Shown here: positions 1 to 8,744 of the stretch, piece by piece
How the letters are laid out: each line of letters begins with the position of its first letter
How positions within the stretch are numbered: position 1 is the stretch's first letter
Assembly: GCF_001667275.1 (NCBI RefSeq)
Contig: NZ_LZHV01000040.1
Location: forward strand, 1-38,838
Origin: Mycobacterium sp. ACS4054
Lineage (GTDB): Bacteria > Actinomycetota > Actinomycetes > Mycobacteriales > Mycobacteriaceae
Direction of reading: 5' to 3'
DNA length: 38,838 nucleotides
Program-made: the position numbers and the translations under genes
Notes under the pieces: model-generated
What the model was told of the DNA's origin: nothing
Seen by the model: the letters and a program-made list of their open reading frames with translations, nothing else
Databases searched by the model: none

Positions 1-317
1 AACCCCCCCTTTTGTTTTGCGCTTTCCTTTCTTATGTTTTTAATATACGCGGGGGTGCGGTTTTGTGCTCACAACAAAAATTTTTTGCCGGCCCCCCCCC
101 CACCCCCGGGCGCACGACTAGCGCTTGGGGCGCACCACCGCTTTTCCGGCCCGCTTCGCGCTCACGGGGCGGCCGGACGCGAGGTGGCCGGCTCATCGCC
201 GATTCGAGACCTAACCGCCGCCCGACTGTGTTTGCGCGCCTGCTTCGAAGTGTTATCCAGTGGGCGGAATATGAGATCCCGGGCGTTGGGGCAAGCGCCG
301 GAACCGAGGAGGTTTGT
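1..317. other. Non-coding, homopolymer-rich window edge upstream of pks16
   Basis: The first ~110 bases contain runs of C, T, G and A (for example C-runs at about 3-9 and 92-101, a T-run near 80) unlike any other part of this high-GC window. They look like poor-quality sequence at a contig end. From about 110 to 317 the composition becomes normal. An open frame runs through this stretch into pks16, but it encodes a low-complexity, Arg/Pro-rich peptide with no family resemblance, so I treat it as non-coding. The only clear signal is the Shine-Dalgarno sequence GAGGAGG at 306-312. Confidence 0.6.
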
Positions 318-1952
318 GTGAGCAGGTTTACCGAGAAGATGTACCACAATGCCCGCACCGCGAAGACGGGCATGGTCACCGGTGAACCCCACGAACCGGT
401 CCGGCACACCTGGGGAGAGGTCCACGAGCGCGCTCGCCGCATCGCGGGCGGCCTGGCCGCCGCCGGCATCGGCCTCGGCGACGCCGTGGGGGTGCTGGCC
501 GGCTTCCCGGTCGAGATCGCCCCGACGGCGCAGGGGCTGTGGATGCGCGGGGCCAGCCTCACGATGCTGCACCAGCCGACACCGCGCACCGACCTGGCCG
601 TGTGGGCCGAAGACACCATGAACGTCATCGGCATGATCGAGGCGCAAGCCGTCATCGTCTCCGAGCCCTTCCTGGTGGCCACCCCGGTGCTTCAGGAGAA
701 GGGCATCAAGGTCCTCACCGTGGCCGACCTGCTGGCGTCGGAGCCGATCGACCCCGTCGACGTCGGCGAGGACGACCTGGCGCTGATGCAGCTGACGTCT
801 GGGTCCACCGGTTCCCCGAAGGCCGTGCAGATCACCCACCGCAACATCTACTCCAACGCCGAGGCGATGTTCATCGGCGCCCAGTACGACGTCGACAAGG
901 ACGTCATGGTCAGCTGGCTGCCCTGCTTCCACGACATGGGCATGGTCGGGTTCCTGACCATTCCGATGTACTTCGGCGCCGAGCTCGTCAAGGTCACCCC
1001 GATGGACTTCCTGCGCGACACGCTGCTGTGGGCCAAGCTCATCGACAAGTACAAGGGCACCATGACCGCGGCGCCCAACTTCGCCTACGCGCTGCTCGCC
1101 AAGCGGTTGCGCCGCAACGCCAAGCCCGGCGATTTCGACCTGTCCACGCTGCGGTTCGCCCTGTCCGGCGCCGAGCCCGTCGAACCGGCCGACGTGGAGG
1201 ACCTGCTGGACGCGGGCAAGCCGTTCGGCCTGAACCCGTCGGCCATCCTGCCGGCCTACGGCATGGCCGAGACCACCCTGGCCGTGTCGTTCTCCGAGTG
1301 CAACGCCGGTCTGGTCGTCGACGAGGTCGACGCCGACCTGCTGGCCGCCCTGCGCCGCGCGGTGCCCGCCACCAAGGGCAACACCCGCAGGCTGGCCACC
1401 CTCGGCCCGCTGCTGCAAGACCTCGAGGCGCGGATCATCGACGAGAACGGCGACGTGATGCCCGCCCGCGGCGTCGGCGTCATCGAGCTGCGCGGCGAGT
1501 CCCTGACGCCCGGCTACCTGACCATGGGCGGCTTCATCCCGGCGCAGGACGAGAACGGCTGGTATGACACCGGTGACCTCGGCTACCTGACCGAGGAGGG
1601 CCACGTCGTGGTGTGCGGCCGCGTCAAGGACGTCATCATCATGGCGGGCCGCAACATCTACCCCACCGACATCGAGCGGGCCGCCTGCCGCGTCGACGGG
1701 GTGCGCCCCGGTTGCGCCGTCGCGGTGCGACTGGACGCCGGCCACTCCCGCGAGACGTTCGCCGTCGCCGTCGAGTCCAACGCGTGGCAGGACCCGGCCG
1801 AGGTGCGCCGCATCGAGCACCAGGTCGCCCGCGAGGTGGTGGCCGAGGTCGACATGCGGCCGCGCAACGTGGTGGTGCTCGGGCCGGGCACCATCCCGAA
1901 GACGCCGTCGGGCAAGCTGCGCCGGTCGCACTCCGCCACCCTGGTCACCTAG
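318..1952 (+). CDS. pks16: Fatty acyl-AMP ligase / acyl-adenylating enzyme Pks16
   Basis: A 544-residue ANL-superfamily adenylating enzyme, of the type that activates fatty acids as acyl-adenylates in the cytoplasm, usually for loading onto an acyl carrier protein. The ATP-binding P-loop [12 protein letters not shown] is intact. The later core motifs are also present: YGMAETT, the YDTGDLGYL hinge-side motif, [16 protein letters not shown], and a C-terminal [10 protein letters not shown] carrying the catalytic lysine. Start: GTG at 318 has GAGGAGG five bases upstream and gives [12 protein letters not shown], the N-terminus I recall for M. tuberculosis Rv1013. The name Pks16 is historical: no ketosynthase or other polyketide domain is present. 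The gene converges on pth with a 4-nt gap. Its natural substrate is not evident from sequence. Confidence 0.93.
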   Translation: MSRFTEKMYHNARTAKTGMVTGEPHEPVRHTWGEVHERARRIAGGLAAAGIGLGDAVGVLAGFPVEIAPTAQGLWMRGASLTMLHQPTPRTDLAVWAEDTMNVIGMIEAQAVIVSEPFLVATPVLQEKGIKVLTVADLLASEPIDPVDVGEDDLALMQLTSGSTGSPKAVQITHRNIYSNAEAMFIGAQYDVDKDVMVSWLPCFHDMGMVGFLTIPMYFGAELVKVTPMDFLRDTLLWAKLIDKYKGTMTAAPNFAYALLAKRLRRNAKPGDFDLSTLRFALSGAEPVEPADVEDLLDAGKPFGLNPSAILPAYGMAETTLAVSFSECNAGLVVDEVDADLLAALRRAVPATKGNTRRLATLGPLLQDLEARIIDENGDVMPARGVGVIELRGESLTPGYLTMGGFIPAQDENGWYDTGDLGYLTEEGHVVVCGRVKDVIIMAGRNIYPTDIERAACRVDGVRPGCAVAVRLDAGHSRETFAVAVESNAWQDPAEVRRIEHQVAREVVAEVDMRPRNVVVLGPGTIPKTPSGKLRRSHSATLVT

Positions 1953-1956
1953 GCGG

Positions 1957-2532
1957 CTACCAGGCGTGGACGCGGTTCTGCGCCGGCTCCAGCCCGAGTT
2001 CGATGAGTAACTCCGTGGCGTCCGCGGCCTGCTCGCAGATGGTCGGCACCTCGCTGCGCTCGGCCGCGGAGAAGTTCTCCAGCACGAAGGCCGCCGGGTC
2101 TTTGCGTCCCGGCGGTCGGCCGATGCCGATGCGGACCCGCGCGAACTCCTTGGTGCCCAACGCGGCCGCCACCGAGCGCAGCCCGTTGTGGCCGCCCTCG
2201 CCGCCGCCGATCTTGAGCCGGATGCGGCCGAAGTCGAGGTCGAGGTCGTCGTGCACGACGACGATGTCGGCCGGCGGCACCGAGTAAAACTTCGCCAACG
2301 GCCCGATCTGGCGGCCGGACTCGTTCATGTAGCAGCGCGGCTTGGCCACCAACACCGGGTGGCCGGCCAGCCGGCCGCTGACCACCTCGGCGCCGGAACG
2401 CTTGTGCACCTTGAACTTTGAGCCCAGCCGGTCGGCGAGCAGGTCGGCGACCATGAACCCGAGGTTGTGCCGGGTGCGGGCGTAGTTGTCCCCGGGGTTG
2501 CCCAGGCCGACCACCAGCAACGGCTCGGCCAC
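1957..2532 (-). CDS. pth: Peptidyl-tRNA hydrolase
   Basis: A 191-residue cytoplasmic hydrolase that releases peptides from peptidyl-tRNA dropped by stalled ribosomes, recycling tRNA. The family signature is clear. [13 protein letters not shown] lies at the N-terminus, with the catalytic histidine at His22 in TRHNLGF. Asn12, Asn70 (CYMNESG) and Asn116 ([11 protein letters not shown]) fill the conserved substrate-binding positions. Length is normal for mycobacteria. The ATG lies 12 nt after the rplY stop, so rplY-pth form an operon of translation genes. Both are essential-type housekeeping functions. Confidence 0.96.
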   Translation of the reverse strand: MAEPLLVVGLGNPGDNYARTRHNLGFMVADLLADRLGSKFKVHKRSGAEVVSGRLAGHPVLVAKPRCYMNESGRQIGPLAKFYSVPPADIVVVHDDLDLDFGRIRLKIGGGEGGHNGLRSVAAALGTKEFARVRIGIGRPPGRKDPAAFVLENFSAAERSEVPTICEQAADATELLIELGLEPAQNRVHAW

Positions 2533-2544
2533 GTTGCGATCCGC

Positions 2545-3213
2545 CTACTCGGACTCGTCCGCGGGGGCCTCGGCGTCGGCGGCTTCCTCTTCCGCGGGAG
2601 CTGCTTCCCCCTCTGCGCCCGCGGGGGTTTCGCCCGCGCCCTCTTCCTCGAGGTCTTCGGCGGTCGGCGCGATCACGACGTTGACCACCAGCATCTCCGG
2701 GTCGGAGATCAGGTTGACGCCCCGCGGCAGGGTGATCTGTCTGGCGGTGAACTGCGTGCCCGGCTCGGCGCCCTCGACCGACACGGTGAGGTTTTCGGGA
2801 ATCGACAGCGCCTCGGCCTCGATCTCGATGGTGTTGGTGTCCTGGGTGACCAGGGTGCCGGGCACGGCGTCGCCCTCGACGACGACGGTGACCTCCACGA
2901 CCACCTTCTCGCCGCGGCGCACGACCAGCAGGTCGGCGTGCTGGATGGTGCGGCGGATCGGGTGGATGTCGAGCGCCTTGGTCAGCGCCAGCTGTTCCTT
3001 GCCGTCGATGTCGAGGGTCAGCACCGCGTTGGTGCCCGCGTGCCGCAGCACGGCCGCGAAGTCGTGGCCCGGCAGCTCGAGGTGTTGCGGGTCGGCGCCG
3101 TGGCCGTAGAGGACGGCGGGAATCTTGCCTTCGCGGCGGGCCCGGCGGGACGCGCCCTTGCCGGTCTCGCTGCGCACCGTGGCGGTGAGTTGGTTGCCTG
3201 CGGACTTGGCCAT
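2545..3213 (-). CDS. rplY: 50S ribosomal protein bL25 (general stress protein Ctc type)
   Basis: A 222-residue bL25 of the long Ctc/TL5 type, which binds 5S rRNA in the large subunit. The N-terminal bL25 domain (about residues 7-95) contains the basic segment [22 protein letters not shown]. The second beta domain (about 100-185) carries [19 protein letters not shown]. The last ~35 residues are an acidic Ala/Glu tail typical of actinobacterial bL25. The start ATG at 3213 follows a purine-rich AGGAGCG on the minus strand at about 3220-3226. It is the first gene of the rplY-pth operon. The 139 nt upstream (3214-3352) separate it from the short-chain dehydrogenase and show no further gene. Confidence 0.95.
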   Translation of the reverse strand: MAKSAGNQLTATVRSETGKGASRRARREGKIPAVLYGHGADPQHLELPGHDFAAVLRHAGTNAVLTLDIDGKEQLALTKALDIHPIRRTIQHADLLVVRRGEKVVVEVTVVVEGDAVPGTLVTQDTNTIEIEAEALSIPENLTVSVEGAEPGTQFTARQITLPRGVNLISDPEMLVVNVVIAPTAEDLEEEGAGETPAGAEGEAAPAEEEAADAEAPADESE

Positions 3214-3352
3214 CGTGTCGCTCCTGTGTGCTCGGTGCCTGAGTGTGGGGGCACGGCCAGGGTCGCGACAGATCGTCGGTCTCCGTCGATAACGGTGCTG
3301 GCTGGCCAGCCACCCTCGCCGTGACGCCCGGTCAGGTTAGCGCATGTGCACC

Positions 3353-4234
3353 TCAGAGCGGAAATTTGGTGCCGGTGAGCTGCTCGGACAGCTCCCACAG
3401 CGCCGCGGCCATCTTCGGGTCCCGCGCCGCCCGGCTGCGCGCCACCGGCTGCGTGCGGCCCATCTGGCCGAACCGCGGCCCGACGAAGGTGTCGCCGGGC
3501 AGGTCCTGCGACGCCGCGTACAGCGTCTGGCGGGCGCCGAAGTCGGCGTCCGTGGCCACCACCCGGGTGACCGCGGACATCATCGCGTCACCCAGCTTGC
3601 GGCCGGAGGCCCCCTGCAGGTTGGTGTGCGAATAGCCGGGGTGGGCGGCCAGCGCGCGCAGCGGGGAACCGGCCGCGTCCAGGCGCCGCTGCAGCTCGCT
3701 GGTGAACAGCAGGTTGGCGAGCTTGGACTGGCTGTAGGCCAGCCACGGCGAGTACCGGCGCCGCTCCCAGTTCAGGTCGTCGAGGTTGATCCGCCCCGGC
3801 CAGTGCGCCATCGACGACACGGTGACCACCCGATCGGTGAGCTTGGGCAGCAACAGGTTGGTGAGCGCGAAGTGGCCGAGGTGGTTGGTGCCGATCTGGC
3901 TCTCGAAGCCGTCGATGGTCTGCGCGTAGGGGGCCGCCATGATGCCCGCGTTGTTGATCAACACGTCGACCGCCTCGACGCCTTCGGCGAACTCGCGCAC
4001 CGACGCCAGGTTCTGCAGGTCGAGCGAGCGCACCTCGACCGGGCCGGTCTGGGTGTCCCTGATCTGCAGCGCGGCCTTCTCGCCCTTGCGGATGTCGCGG
4101 ACCGCCATGATCAGCGTGGCCCCGCGCCGCGCCAGCTCGCGGCCCGTCACCGCGCCCAGCCCGCTGTTGGCCCCGGTGACGATGACGGTGCGCCCGGCGA
4201 ACGAGGGCAGGTCTGCGGCGGTCCAGTTCGTCAT
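3353..4234 (-). CDS. Short-chain dehydrogenase/reductase (SDR), substrate unknown
   Basis: A 293-residue NAD(P)-dependent oxidoreductase of the classical SDR fold. The cofactor glycine motif TGANSGLG is at residues 20-27, and NNAG is at 94-97. The catalytic Ser141 is in VTVSSMAHW, with Tyr167 and Lys171 in YSQSK. Arg46 after the second beta strand (MAVRD) favours NADP(H). The long C-terminus and the HPGYSHTNLQ segment resemble the mycobacterial oxidoreductases related to human WWOX and retinol dehydrogenases. It lies between rplY and lpqT, where M. tuberculosis (from memory) has no such gene. It diverges from the LuxR-family regulator at 4389, which may control it. Its ATG sits 8 nt after a TAGGCT -10 hexamer, suggesting a leaderless mRNA. 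Confidence 0.9.
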   Translation of the reverse strand: MTNWTAADLPSFAGRTVIVTGANSGLGAVTGRELARRGATLIMAVRDIRKGEKAALQIRDTQTGPVEVRSLDLQNLASVREFAEGVEAVDVLINNAGIMAAPYAQTIDGFESQIGTNHLGHFALTNLLLPKLTDRVVTVSSMAHWPGRINLDDLNWERRRYSPWLAYSQSKLANLLFTSELQRRLDAAGSPLRALAAHPGYSHTNLQGASGRKLGDAMMSAVTRVVATDADFGARQTLYAASQDLPGDTFVGPRFGQMGRTQPVARSRAARDPKMAAALWELSEQLTGTKFPL

Positions 4235-4239
4235 GGCTG

Positions 4240-4259
4240 ACGAGCCTAGTAGGGCTCGT
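4240..4259 (-). promoter_or_regulatory. Putative operator overlapping the -10 of the SDR gene
   Basis: A perfect 7-bp inverted repeat, ACGAGCC-N6-GGCTCGT, lies 5 bp upstream of the SDR start codon. On the minus strand it contains TAGGCT (4243-4248), which fits the mycobacterial -10 consensus TANNNT. The dyad therefore covers the likely promoter. This is the arrangement expected for a dimeric repressor site. It could alternatively be a hairpin at the very 5' end of the transcript. No repressor can be assigned; the divergent LuxR-type regulator is the nearest candidate. Confidence 0.35.
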
Positions 4260-4388
4260 TCGCGACGTCGAAGGCCACGGAGTCAGGCAGGTGTTGGGGC
4301 CGACCGCGTAGCCGCGCGCGCCGGACAGGAATCGATCTGCGCGTTCTGGCGGATGTTCTGCCCCGTCTCGGCCGCGATGCTGGCTACC

Positions 4389-7300
4389 ATGAGCCAACAC
4401 GCGGAGATGCCGCAGCTGACCTGGAGCGATTTGGGCGTGGGCGAGTTGCTGCCGACGGGAACGGTCACGTTGCTGCTAGGCGACGTCGAGGGGTCGACGC
4501 GGTTGTGGGAGACCGAGCCCGAAAAGATGACCGCCGCCCTGGCACTTTTGAACAAGATCGTCGACGAGGCTGTCGCCGCGCATGACGGGGTGCGTCCGCA
4601 AGAGCAGGGCGAAGGGGACAGCTTCGTGACCGCTTTCGCGCGTGCCAGCGATGCGGTGGCGTGCGCGCTGGCGTTGCAACGCGCGCCGCTGGCGCCGATC
4701 CGGCTGCGCCTCGGGATCCACACCGGCGAGATTCAGCTGCGCGACGATGCCAACTATGCGGGACCCACCATCAATCGCGCGGCGCGGCTGCGCGATCTGG
4801 CACACGGGGGGCAGACGGTGTTGTCGGGGGCGACGGAGCCGCTGGTGGTCGATCGCCTTCCGGACGGGGCGTGGCTCACCGATCTCGGCAACTACCCGCT
4901 GCGCGACCTGCCCCGCCCGGAACGCGTTGTGCAGCTGTGTCATTCGGACCTGCGCAACGAGTTCCCGCCGCTTCGGGTGCGCAGCGGCGTTCCATCGCAC
5001 AATCTCCCGACCCAATTGACGAGTTTCATCGGGCGCCATCAGCAAATGGCCGAGCTGGGTCAGCTGGTGGCGCACAACCGGTTGGTCACCCTGACGGGCG
5101 CCGGCGGTGCGGGCAAGACTCGACTCGCCGCCGAAGGCGCCGCCCGACTAAGCCACGAGTTCGCCGACGGCGTGTGGTACGTCGACCTGGCGCCGACCAC
5201 CAATCCCGCAATGGCGCAGGTGGCCGTTGCGCGCACACTCGGCGTACCCGATGTCGCCGGGCTCTCCACCTTGGAGCTCCTAGTGCGGTTCTTCGCAGGA
5301 AAATCGATGTTGCTGTTGCTGGACAACTGTGAGCATCTGCTTGATGCGTGTGGCGCCTTGGTCGTCGAGCTGCTCGCGGCTTGCCCGAAACTGACGATCA
5401 TGGCGACCAGCCGTGAGCCGCTTGGAGTTCCCGGCGAGTTGACCTGGCGCGTCCCGTCGCTGCCCATCACCGACGAGGCCGTCGAACTGTTCGCGGACCG
5501 CGCCAGGCGGATCCGGCCGGAATTCCATGTCGGAGAGAACAACCGCGCGCTGGTCGAAGAAATCTGTGAACGCCTTGACGGCATGCCGCTGGCCATCGAG
5601 CTTGCCGCGGCACGAGTTCGGGCGCTATCGCTATCGCAGATCGTCCACAGCCTGCATGACCGATTCCGGTTGCTCACCGGCGGGGCGCGCACCGCAGTGC
5701 GCCGCCAGCAGACACTGCGCGCCTCTGTGGACTGGTCGCATGCGCTTCTGACCGAGCCAGAGCGGGTGTTGTTCCGGCGACTAGCGGTCTTCAGCGGTGG
5801 GTTCGACCTCGGCGCCGCCCAGGCGGTCGGCGCCAGCAGCGACGTAGAGGGCTATCAACTACTGGACCAACTCAGCCTGCTGGTCGACAAATCGTTAGTG
5901 GTGGCCGACGACACCGCGACAGGCATGCGCTACCGGTTGCTCGAAACGGTGCGGCAATATGCGCAGGAAAAGCTCGGCGAGTCCGGCGAGGCCGATGAGG
6001 TACGCACCCGGCATCGTGACTACTACGCGGCCACGGCCATCGAGTTGGAGTCGCAAGGACTGGCCGGTCTTGAGCAGCTGCTGCGTTGGGCGGACGCGGA
6101 GATTGACAATCTGCGGACGGCGTTCGCATGGAGCCGGGAGAAGGGCGACCGCGAGACGGCGCTGAGACTGGTGTCCTCGCTACAACTGTTTTGGTTGACG
6201 CGCAGTCGTTTCCGCGAAGCTTTTGCGGCGTTCGAAGCCGTTCTGACCGATGAGCGCGATCCGCAAGTAGCACTTGAGGTGTGGGTGCGCGCGGTCGCCG
6301 ATCAAAGCTCCATCGCCGTGTGGATGGGCGTCCCCGCTTGCCCGGATCGGGCCCGCGAAGCCCTGGCTCTCGCGCGGCAGTGTGACGACCCGGCGTTGAT
6401 CGGTCGAGGCCTGATGGCGTGCGGTTCGGTGGCGATATACAGCGCTGAGCTCGCACAGCCATATTTTGCCGAGGCGATCGAACTGGCTCGAACCGCCGGC
6501 GATCGGTGGAGCCTGTGCCAAATCTTCACCTATCAGGCGACCATGGCCTATTACGCCGGCGAACCGATCGCGGCCGCCGCGTCCGCCGTAGAAGGGCGTG
6601 ACCTCGCGGATTCCCTCGGCGACAACCTTCATTCGCGGCTCTGCCGGGAGTGGCTCGGCTCGGCCCTCGCCATGAAAGGACATCTTGCAGACGCGGTTGA
6701 CGTATTGGGTTGCTTGGCAGCGGATTCCGCGGCCGCGGGGGACCTGCCCATGTCGATCATGGTGCAGGTAGCGCGCAGCATAACGCTCGCCTACAAAGGT
6801 GAGGCGGCTGCCGCGTTGAGCGCGGCACAATCAGCTTGCGAGGCGGCGAACTCGCTGGGAATCTACACGGACGCAGTGTATGTGGCGTTGGCCGCGGCCA
6901 ACCTTGCCGCCGGCGAGACAGCTACTGCCAGACAAGCGGCGGAGGAGGCCTGGCGGCAGACCACCCCGCTGCGCGAAATCTGGGTCAGGGGAGCCAGTCA
7001 AACAGCCGAGGTCTTTCTGGCATGCGGTGATTTGACCGCAGCGCGCCGCTGGGCCGATGACACCGTCGCCGTGGTACCTGGCTGGTACCGGATGTCGGCC
7101 CTGACACAACGCGCCTACATCGCAGTGGCTCAAGGTGACCACGGCCAGGCCGAGCGCGATGTTCACGATGCCCTGGAGATCGCCACCGGTACGCGGGCAT
7201 ACCTACGAGTGACGGACATCCTGGAGTGTCGGGCACGCCTGGCGGCCGACGACCGCCAACTCTCCTACGCAGCGCGTCTCTTGGGCGCGGCGGACGGCGT

Positions 7301-7679
7301 TCGTCGGTCCATCGAGGCAATCCGTCTCCCGATGTATCAAGCGGGTTACGACGCTTTGGTCGAGACGGTACGGGAATCGTTGGGGATCGATGGCTTTGAC
7401 ACCGCCTGGGCGGAGGGCGCGGCGTTGTCCACCGAGGAGGCGATCGCCTACGCGCAACGCGGCCGCGGCGAGCGCAAACGCCCAGCGACCGGCTGGGCAT
7501 CGCTGACCCCCATGGAGAACGATGTGGTTCGCCTCGTCCGGGAAGGCTTGGGGAACAAGGACATCGCTGCCAGGCTGTTCATCTCACCGCGCACGGTGCA
7601 GACCCACCTCACCCACGTGTATGCCAAACTCGGCATCGCCTCGCGGATGGAGCTTATCAAGGACCAGCGCCCCACATGA
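4389..7679 (+). CDS. Cyclase domain - STAND/NB-ARC ATPase - TPR - LuxR HTH regulator
   Basis: A 1096-residue multidomain transcription regulator. Residues ~22-150 form a class III nucleotide cyclase domain with metal aspartates Asp32 (GDVEGSTRLW) and Asp77 (GEGDSF), and transition-state residues Asn129 and Arg133. The two positions that normally select ATP (Lys, Asp) are Gln73 and Asn122, the unusual pair known from M. tuberculosis Rv0386. Residues ~212-500 are an NB-ARC-like ATPase with Walker A GAGGAGKT at 237-244 and Walker B LLLLLDNCEH. A long helical TPR-like region follows. A LuxR/GerE helix-turn-helix closes the protein (NKDIAARLFISPRTVQTHLTHVYAKL). ATG 4389 was chosen because the protein then begins like family members; ATG 4377 is an in-frame alternative. 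The signal sensed is unknown. Base use is slightly less GC-rich than neighbouring housekeeping genes. Confidence 0.9.
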   Translation: MSQHAEMPQLTWSDLGVGELLPTGTVTLLLGDVEGSTRLWETEPEKMTAALALLNKIVDEAVAAHDGVRPQEQGEGDSFVTAFARASDAVACALALQRAPLAPIRLRLGIHTGEIQLRDDANYAGPTINRAARLRDLAHGGQTVLSGATEPLVVDRLPDGAWLTDLGNYPLRDLPRPERVVQLCHSDLRNEFPPLRVRSGVPSHNLPTQLTSFIGRHQQMAELGQLVAHNRLVTLTGAGGAGKTRLAAEGAARLSHEFADGVWYVDLAPTTNPAMAQVAVARTLGVPDVAGLSTLELLVRFFAGKSMLLLLDNCEHLLDACGALVVELLAACPKLTIMATSREPLGVPGELTWRVPSLPITDEAVELFADRARRIRPEFHVGENNRALVEEICERLDGMPLAIELAAARVRALSLSQIVHSLHDRFRLLTGGARTAVRRQQTLRASVDWSHALLTEPERVLFRRLAVFSGGFDLGAAQAVGASSDVEGYQLLDQLSLLVDKSLVVADDTATGMRYRLLETVRQYAQEKLGESGEADEVRTRHRDYYAATAIELESQGLAGLEQLLRWADAEIDNLRTAFAWSREKGDRETALRLVSSLQLFWLTRSRFREAFAAFEAVLTDERDPQVALEVWVRAVADQSSIAVWMGVPACPDRAREALALARQCDDPALIGRGLMACGSVAIYSAELAQPYFAEAIELARTAGDRWSLCQIFTYQATMAYYAGEPIAAAASAVEGRDLADSLGDNLHSRLCREWLGSALAMKGHLADAVDVLGCLAADSAAAGDLPMSIMVQVARSITLAYKGEAAAALSAAQSACEAANSLGIYTDAVYVALAAANLAAGETATARQAAEEAWRQTTPLREIWVRGASQTAEVFLACGDLTAARRWADDTVAVVPGWYRMSALTQRAYIAVAQGDHGQAERDVHDALEIATGTRAYLRVTDILECRARLAADDRQLSYAARLLGAADGVRRSIEAIRLPMYQAGYDALVETVRESLGIDGFDTAWAEGAALSTEEAIAYAQRGRGERKRPATGWASLTPMENDVVRLVREGLGNKDIAARLFISPRTVQTHLTHVYAKLGIASRMELIKDQRPT

Positions 7680-7681
7680 CG

Positions 7682-7745
7682 CGCCGAGATTGCCGCCAGG
7701 GCTGTGGTTTGGGTGCCGACCACGACCGTGACGGCAATCTCGGCG
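7682..7745. terminator. 64-nt palindrome between convergent genes, probable bidirectional terminator
   Basis: Perfect 14-bp arms, CGCCGAGATTGCCG at 7682-7695 and its complement at 7732-7745, enclose an interior that pairs again (GTGGT at 7704-7708 with ACCAC at 7719-7723). The whole element folds into one nearly continuous imperfect hairpin. It lies exactly between the stop of the LuxR-family gene (7679) and the stop of lpqT (7756). No long U-tract follows, as is usual in mycobacteria. It could also be a copy of a dispersed intergenic repeat. Confidence 0.65.
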
Positions 7746-7755
7746 GGGACGAATA

Positions 7756-8403
7756 TCACTTCGCGGCGACGACGAAGCCCCGCATGATCGCCTCGATGTC
7801 GGAGGACTGCTCGACGGCCTGGTTGGCCAGGCCGGTGATGGTGAGCTGAACCAGGTATCGCTGGTTGGCGGGCTTGGAACCGGTCGCGATGACGATCCGG
7901 TTGAAGCTGTGCAGCCGGGTGCCGTCCAAGTCGTAGCTGCCCTGGATCATCGACGACGGAAAGCCGTCGTACGGCGCCGTCGAGGCGTCGAGCTGCTTGA
8001 AGTCCTCGAAGAGTTGGGCGTCGTCGTTGCCGTGCTGGATCACCTGGGCCGGATCGAAATTGCCGTTCAGCTTGAACACCACGAGCCTGGCCGTCGGATA
8101 CTTGTTGCCCTTGGAGATCATCACGGTCTCGGGTGCGATGTGCGGGTTGTTCGCCGCCGACCAACCCGGCGGCGTCGGGATGGATACCGTCAGGTCCGGC
8201 AGGTTGCCCGGCGCCACCTGCTGCCCGGTGACGCCGATGTTCTGCAGGTACTGCGACAGCGGCACCGGCTTCGCGGCCCTCGTCGTGGTGGTGGTGGTCG
8301 TCGGGGTGGTCGACCAGATCGATTGATAGTCAGGCGTTTTCGGGCCGCACGCCGCAGCGGGCAGTGTCAGCGCGATGGCCGCGGCCGCACACGCACGTCT
8401 CAC
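7756..8403 (-). CDS. lpqT: Lipoprotein LpqT (LpqN/LpqT family)
   Basis: A 215-residue predicted lipoprotein. A short basic start is followed by an Ala/Leu-rich signal peptide ending in PAAAC, with Cys19 as the lipidation site, so the protein should be anchored outside the cytoplasmic membrane. A Thr-rich linker (TTPTTTTTTT, residues ~33-42) precedes the LpqN/LpqT-family domain, which contains IPTPPGW and a conserved VFKLNGNFDP segment. No catalytic motif is visible and the molecular role is unknown. The GTG start overlaps the arsC stop by 4 nt (GTGA), so it is translationally coupled to arsC. It is slightly shorter than the ~226 residues I remember for M. tuberculosis Rv1016c. Confidence 0.88.
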   Translation of the reverse strand: MRRACAAAAIALTLPAAACGPKTPDYQSIWSTTPTTTTTTTRAAKPVPLSQYLQNIGVTGQQVAPGNLPDLTVSIPTPPGWSAANNPHIAPETVMISKGNKYPTARLVVFKLNGNFDPAQVIQHGNDDAQLFEDFKQLDASTAPYDGFPSSMIQGSYDLDGTRLHSFNRIVIATGSKPANQRYLVQLTITGLANQAVEQSSDIEAIMRGFVVAAK

Positions 8404-8744
8404 AGAATCTCGCGGACGGCGTCGACCGGCCGGGCCAGCCGGGTGCCCTTCGGTGTGACGACGAACGGTCGCTCGATCAGGATCGGGTGTTCGACCATCG
8501 CGTCGAGCAGCTGGTCGTCCGTCGCGTCGGCGAGGTTGAGCTCGGAGTATAGGGATTCACGCTTGCGCACTGCCGTGCGCACGTCGATGCCGGCGTCGCG
8601 GATCATCCGAACCAGCTCGGCCCGCGACGGCGGGGTCTTCAGGTACTCGACGATGTTCGGCTCGAAACCGTTGTCCCGCAACAAGTCCAGCGTCTTGCGT
8701 GAGGTGCTGCATTTGGGGTTGTGGTAGATGACGGTGTCGGCCAT
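8400..8744 (-). CDS. arsC: ArsC-family thioredoxin-fold reductase (arsenate reductase, glutaredoxin type)
   Basis: A 114-residue protein of the plasmid R773 ArsC / YfgD family, which reduces arsenate with a single catalytic cysteine recycled by a small thiol. The active-site loop is HNPKCSTSR with Cys12. The three arginines that form the arsenate pocket in E. coli ArsC (60, 94, 107) have clear counterparts here at Arg60, Arg92 (ERPFV) and Arg105. The enzyme therefore looks catalytically complete. It sits between prsA (stop directly abutting its ATG, TAGATG) and lpqT (4-nt overlap). No arsenite pump or ArsR regulator is nearby, so a role other than arsenic resistance is possible. Confidence 0.9.
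   Translation of the reverse strand: MADTVIYHNPKCSTSRKTLDLLRDNGFEPNIVEYLKTPPSRAELVRMIRDAGIDVRTAVRKRESLYSELNLADATDDQLLDAMVEHPILIERPFVVTPKGTRLARPVDAVREIL

Noticed and set aside
12..317. N-terminal extension of pks16 to 646 residues
   Set aside because: The added part is low-complexity and lies in suspect sequence, while GTG 318 has an ideal ribosome site and a family-typical N-terminus.
3939..4388. Upstream extension of the LuxR-family regulator
   Set aside because: It runs antisense through the SDR coding region and its promoter. The family N-terminus begins near 4389.
8281..8310. GGT/GTC-rich tandem repeat
   Set aside because: It is the coding sequence of the Thr-rich linker of LpqT, not a separate repeat element.
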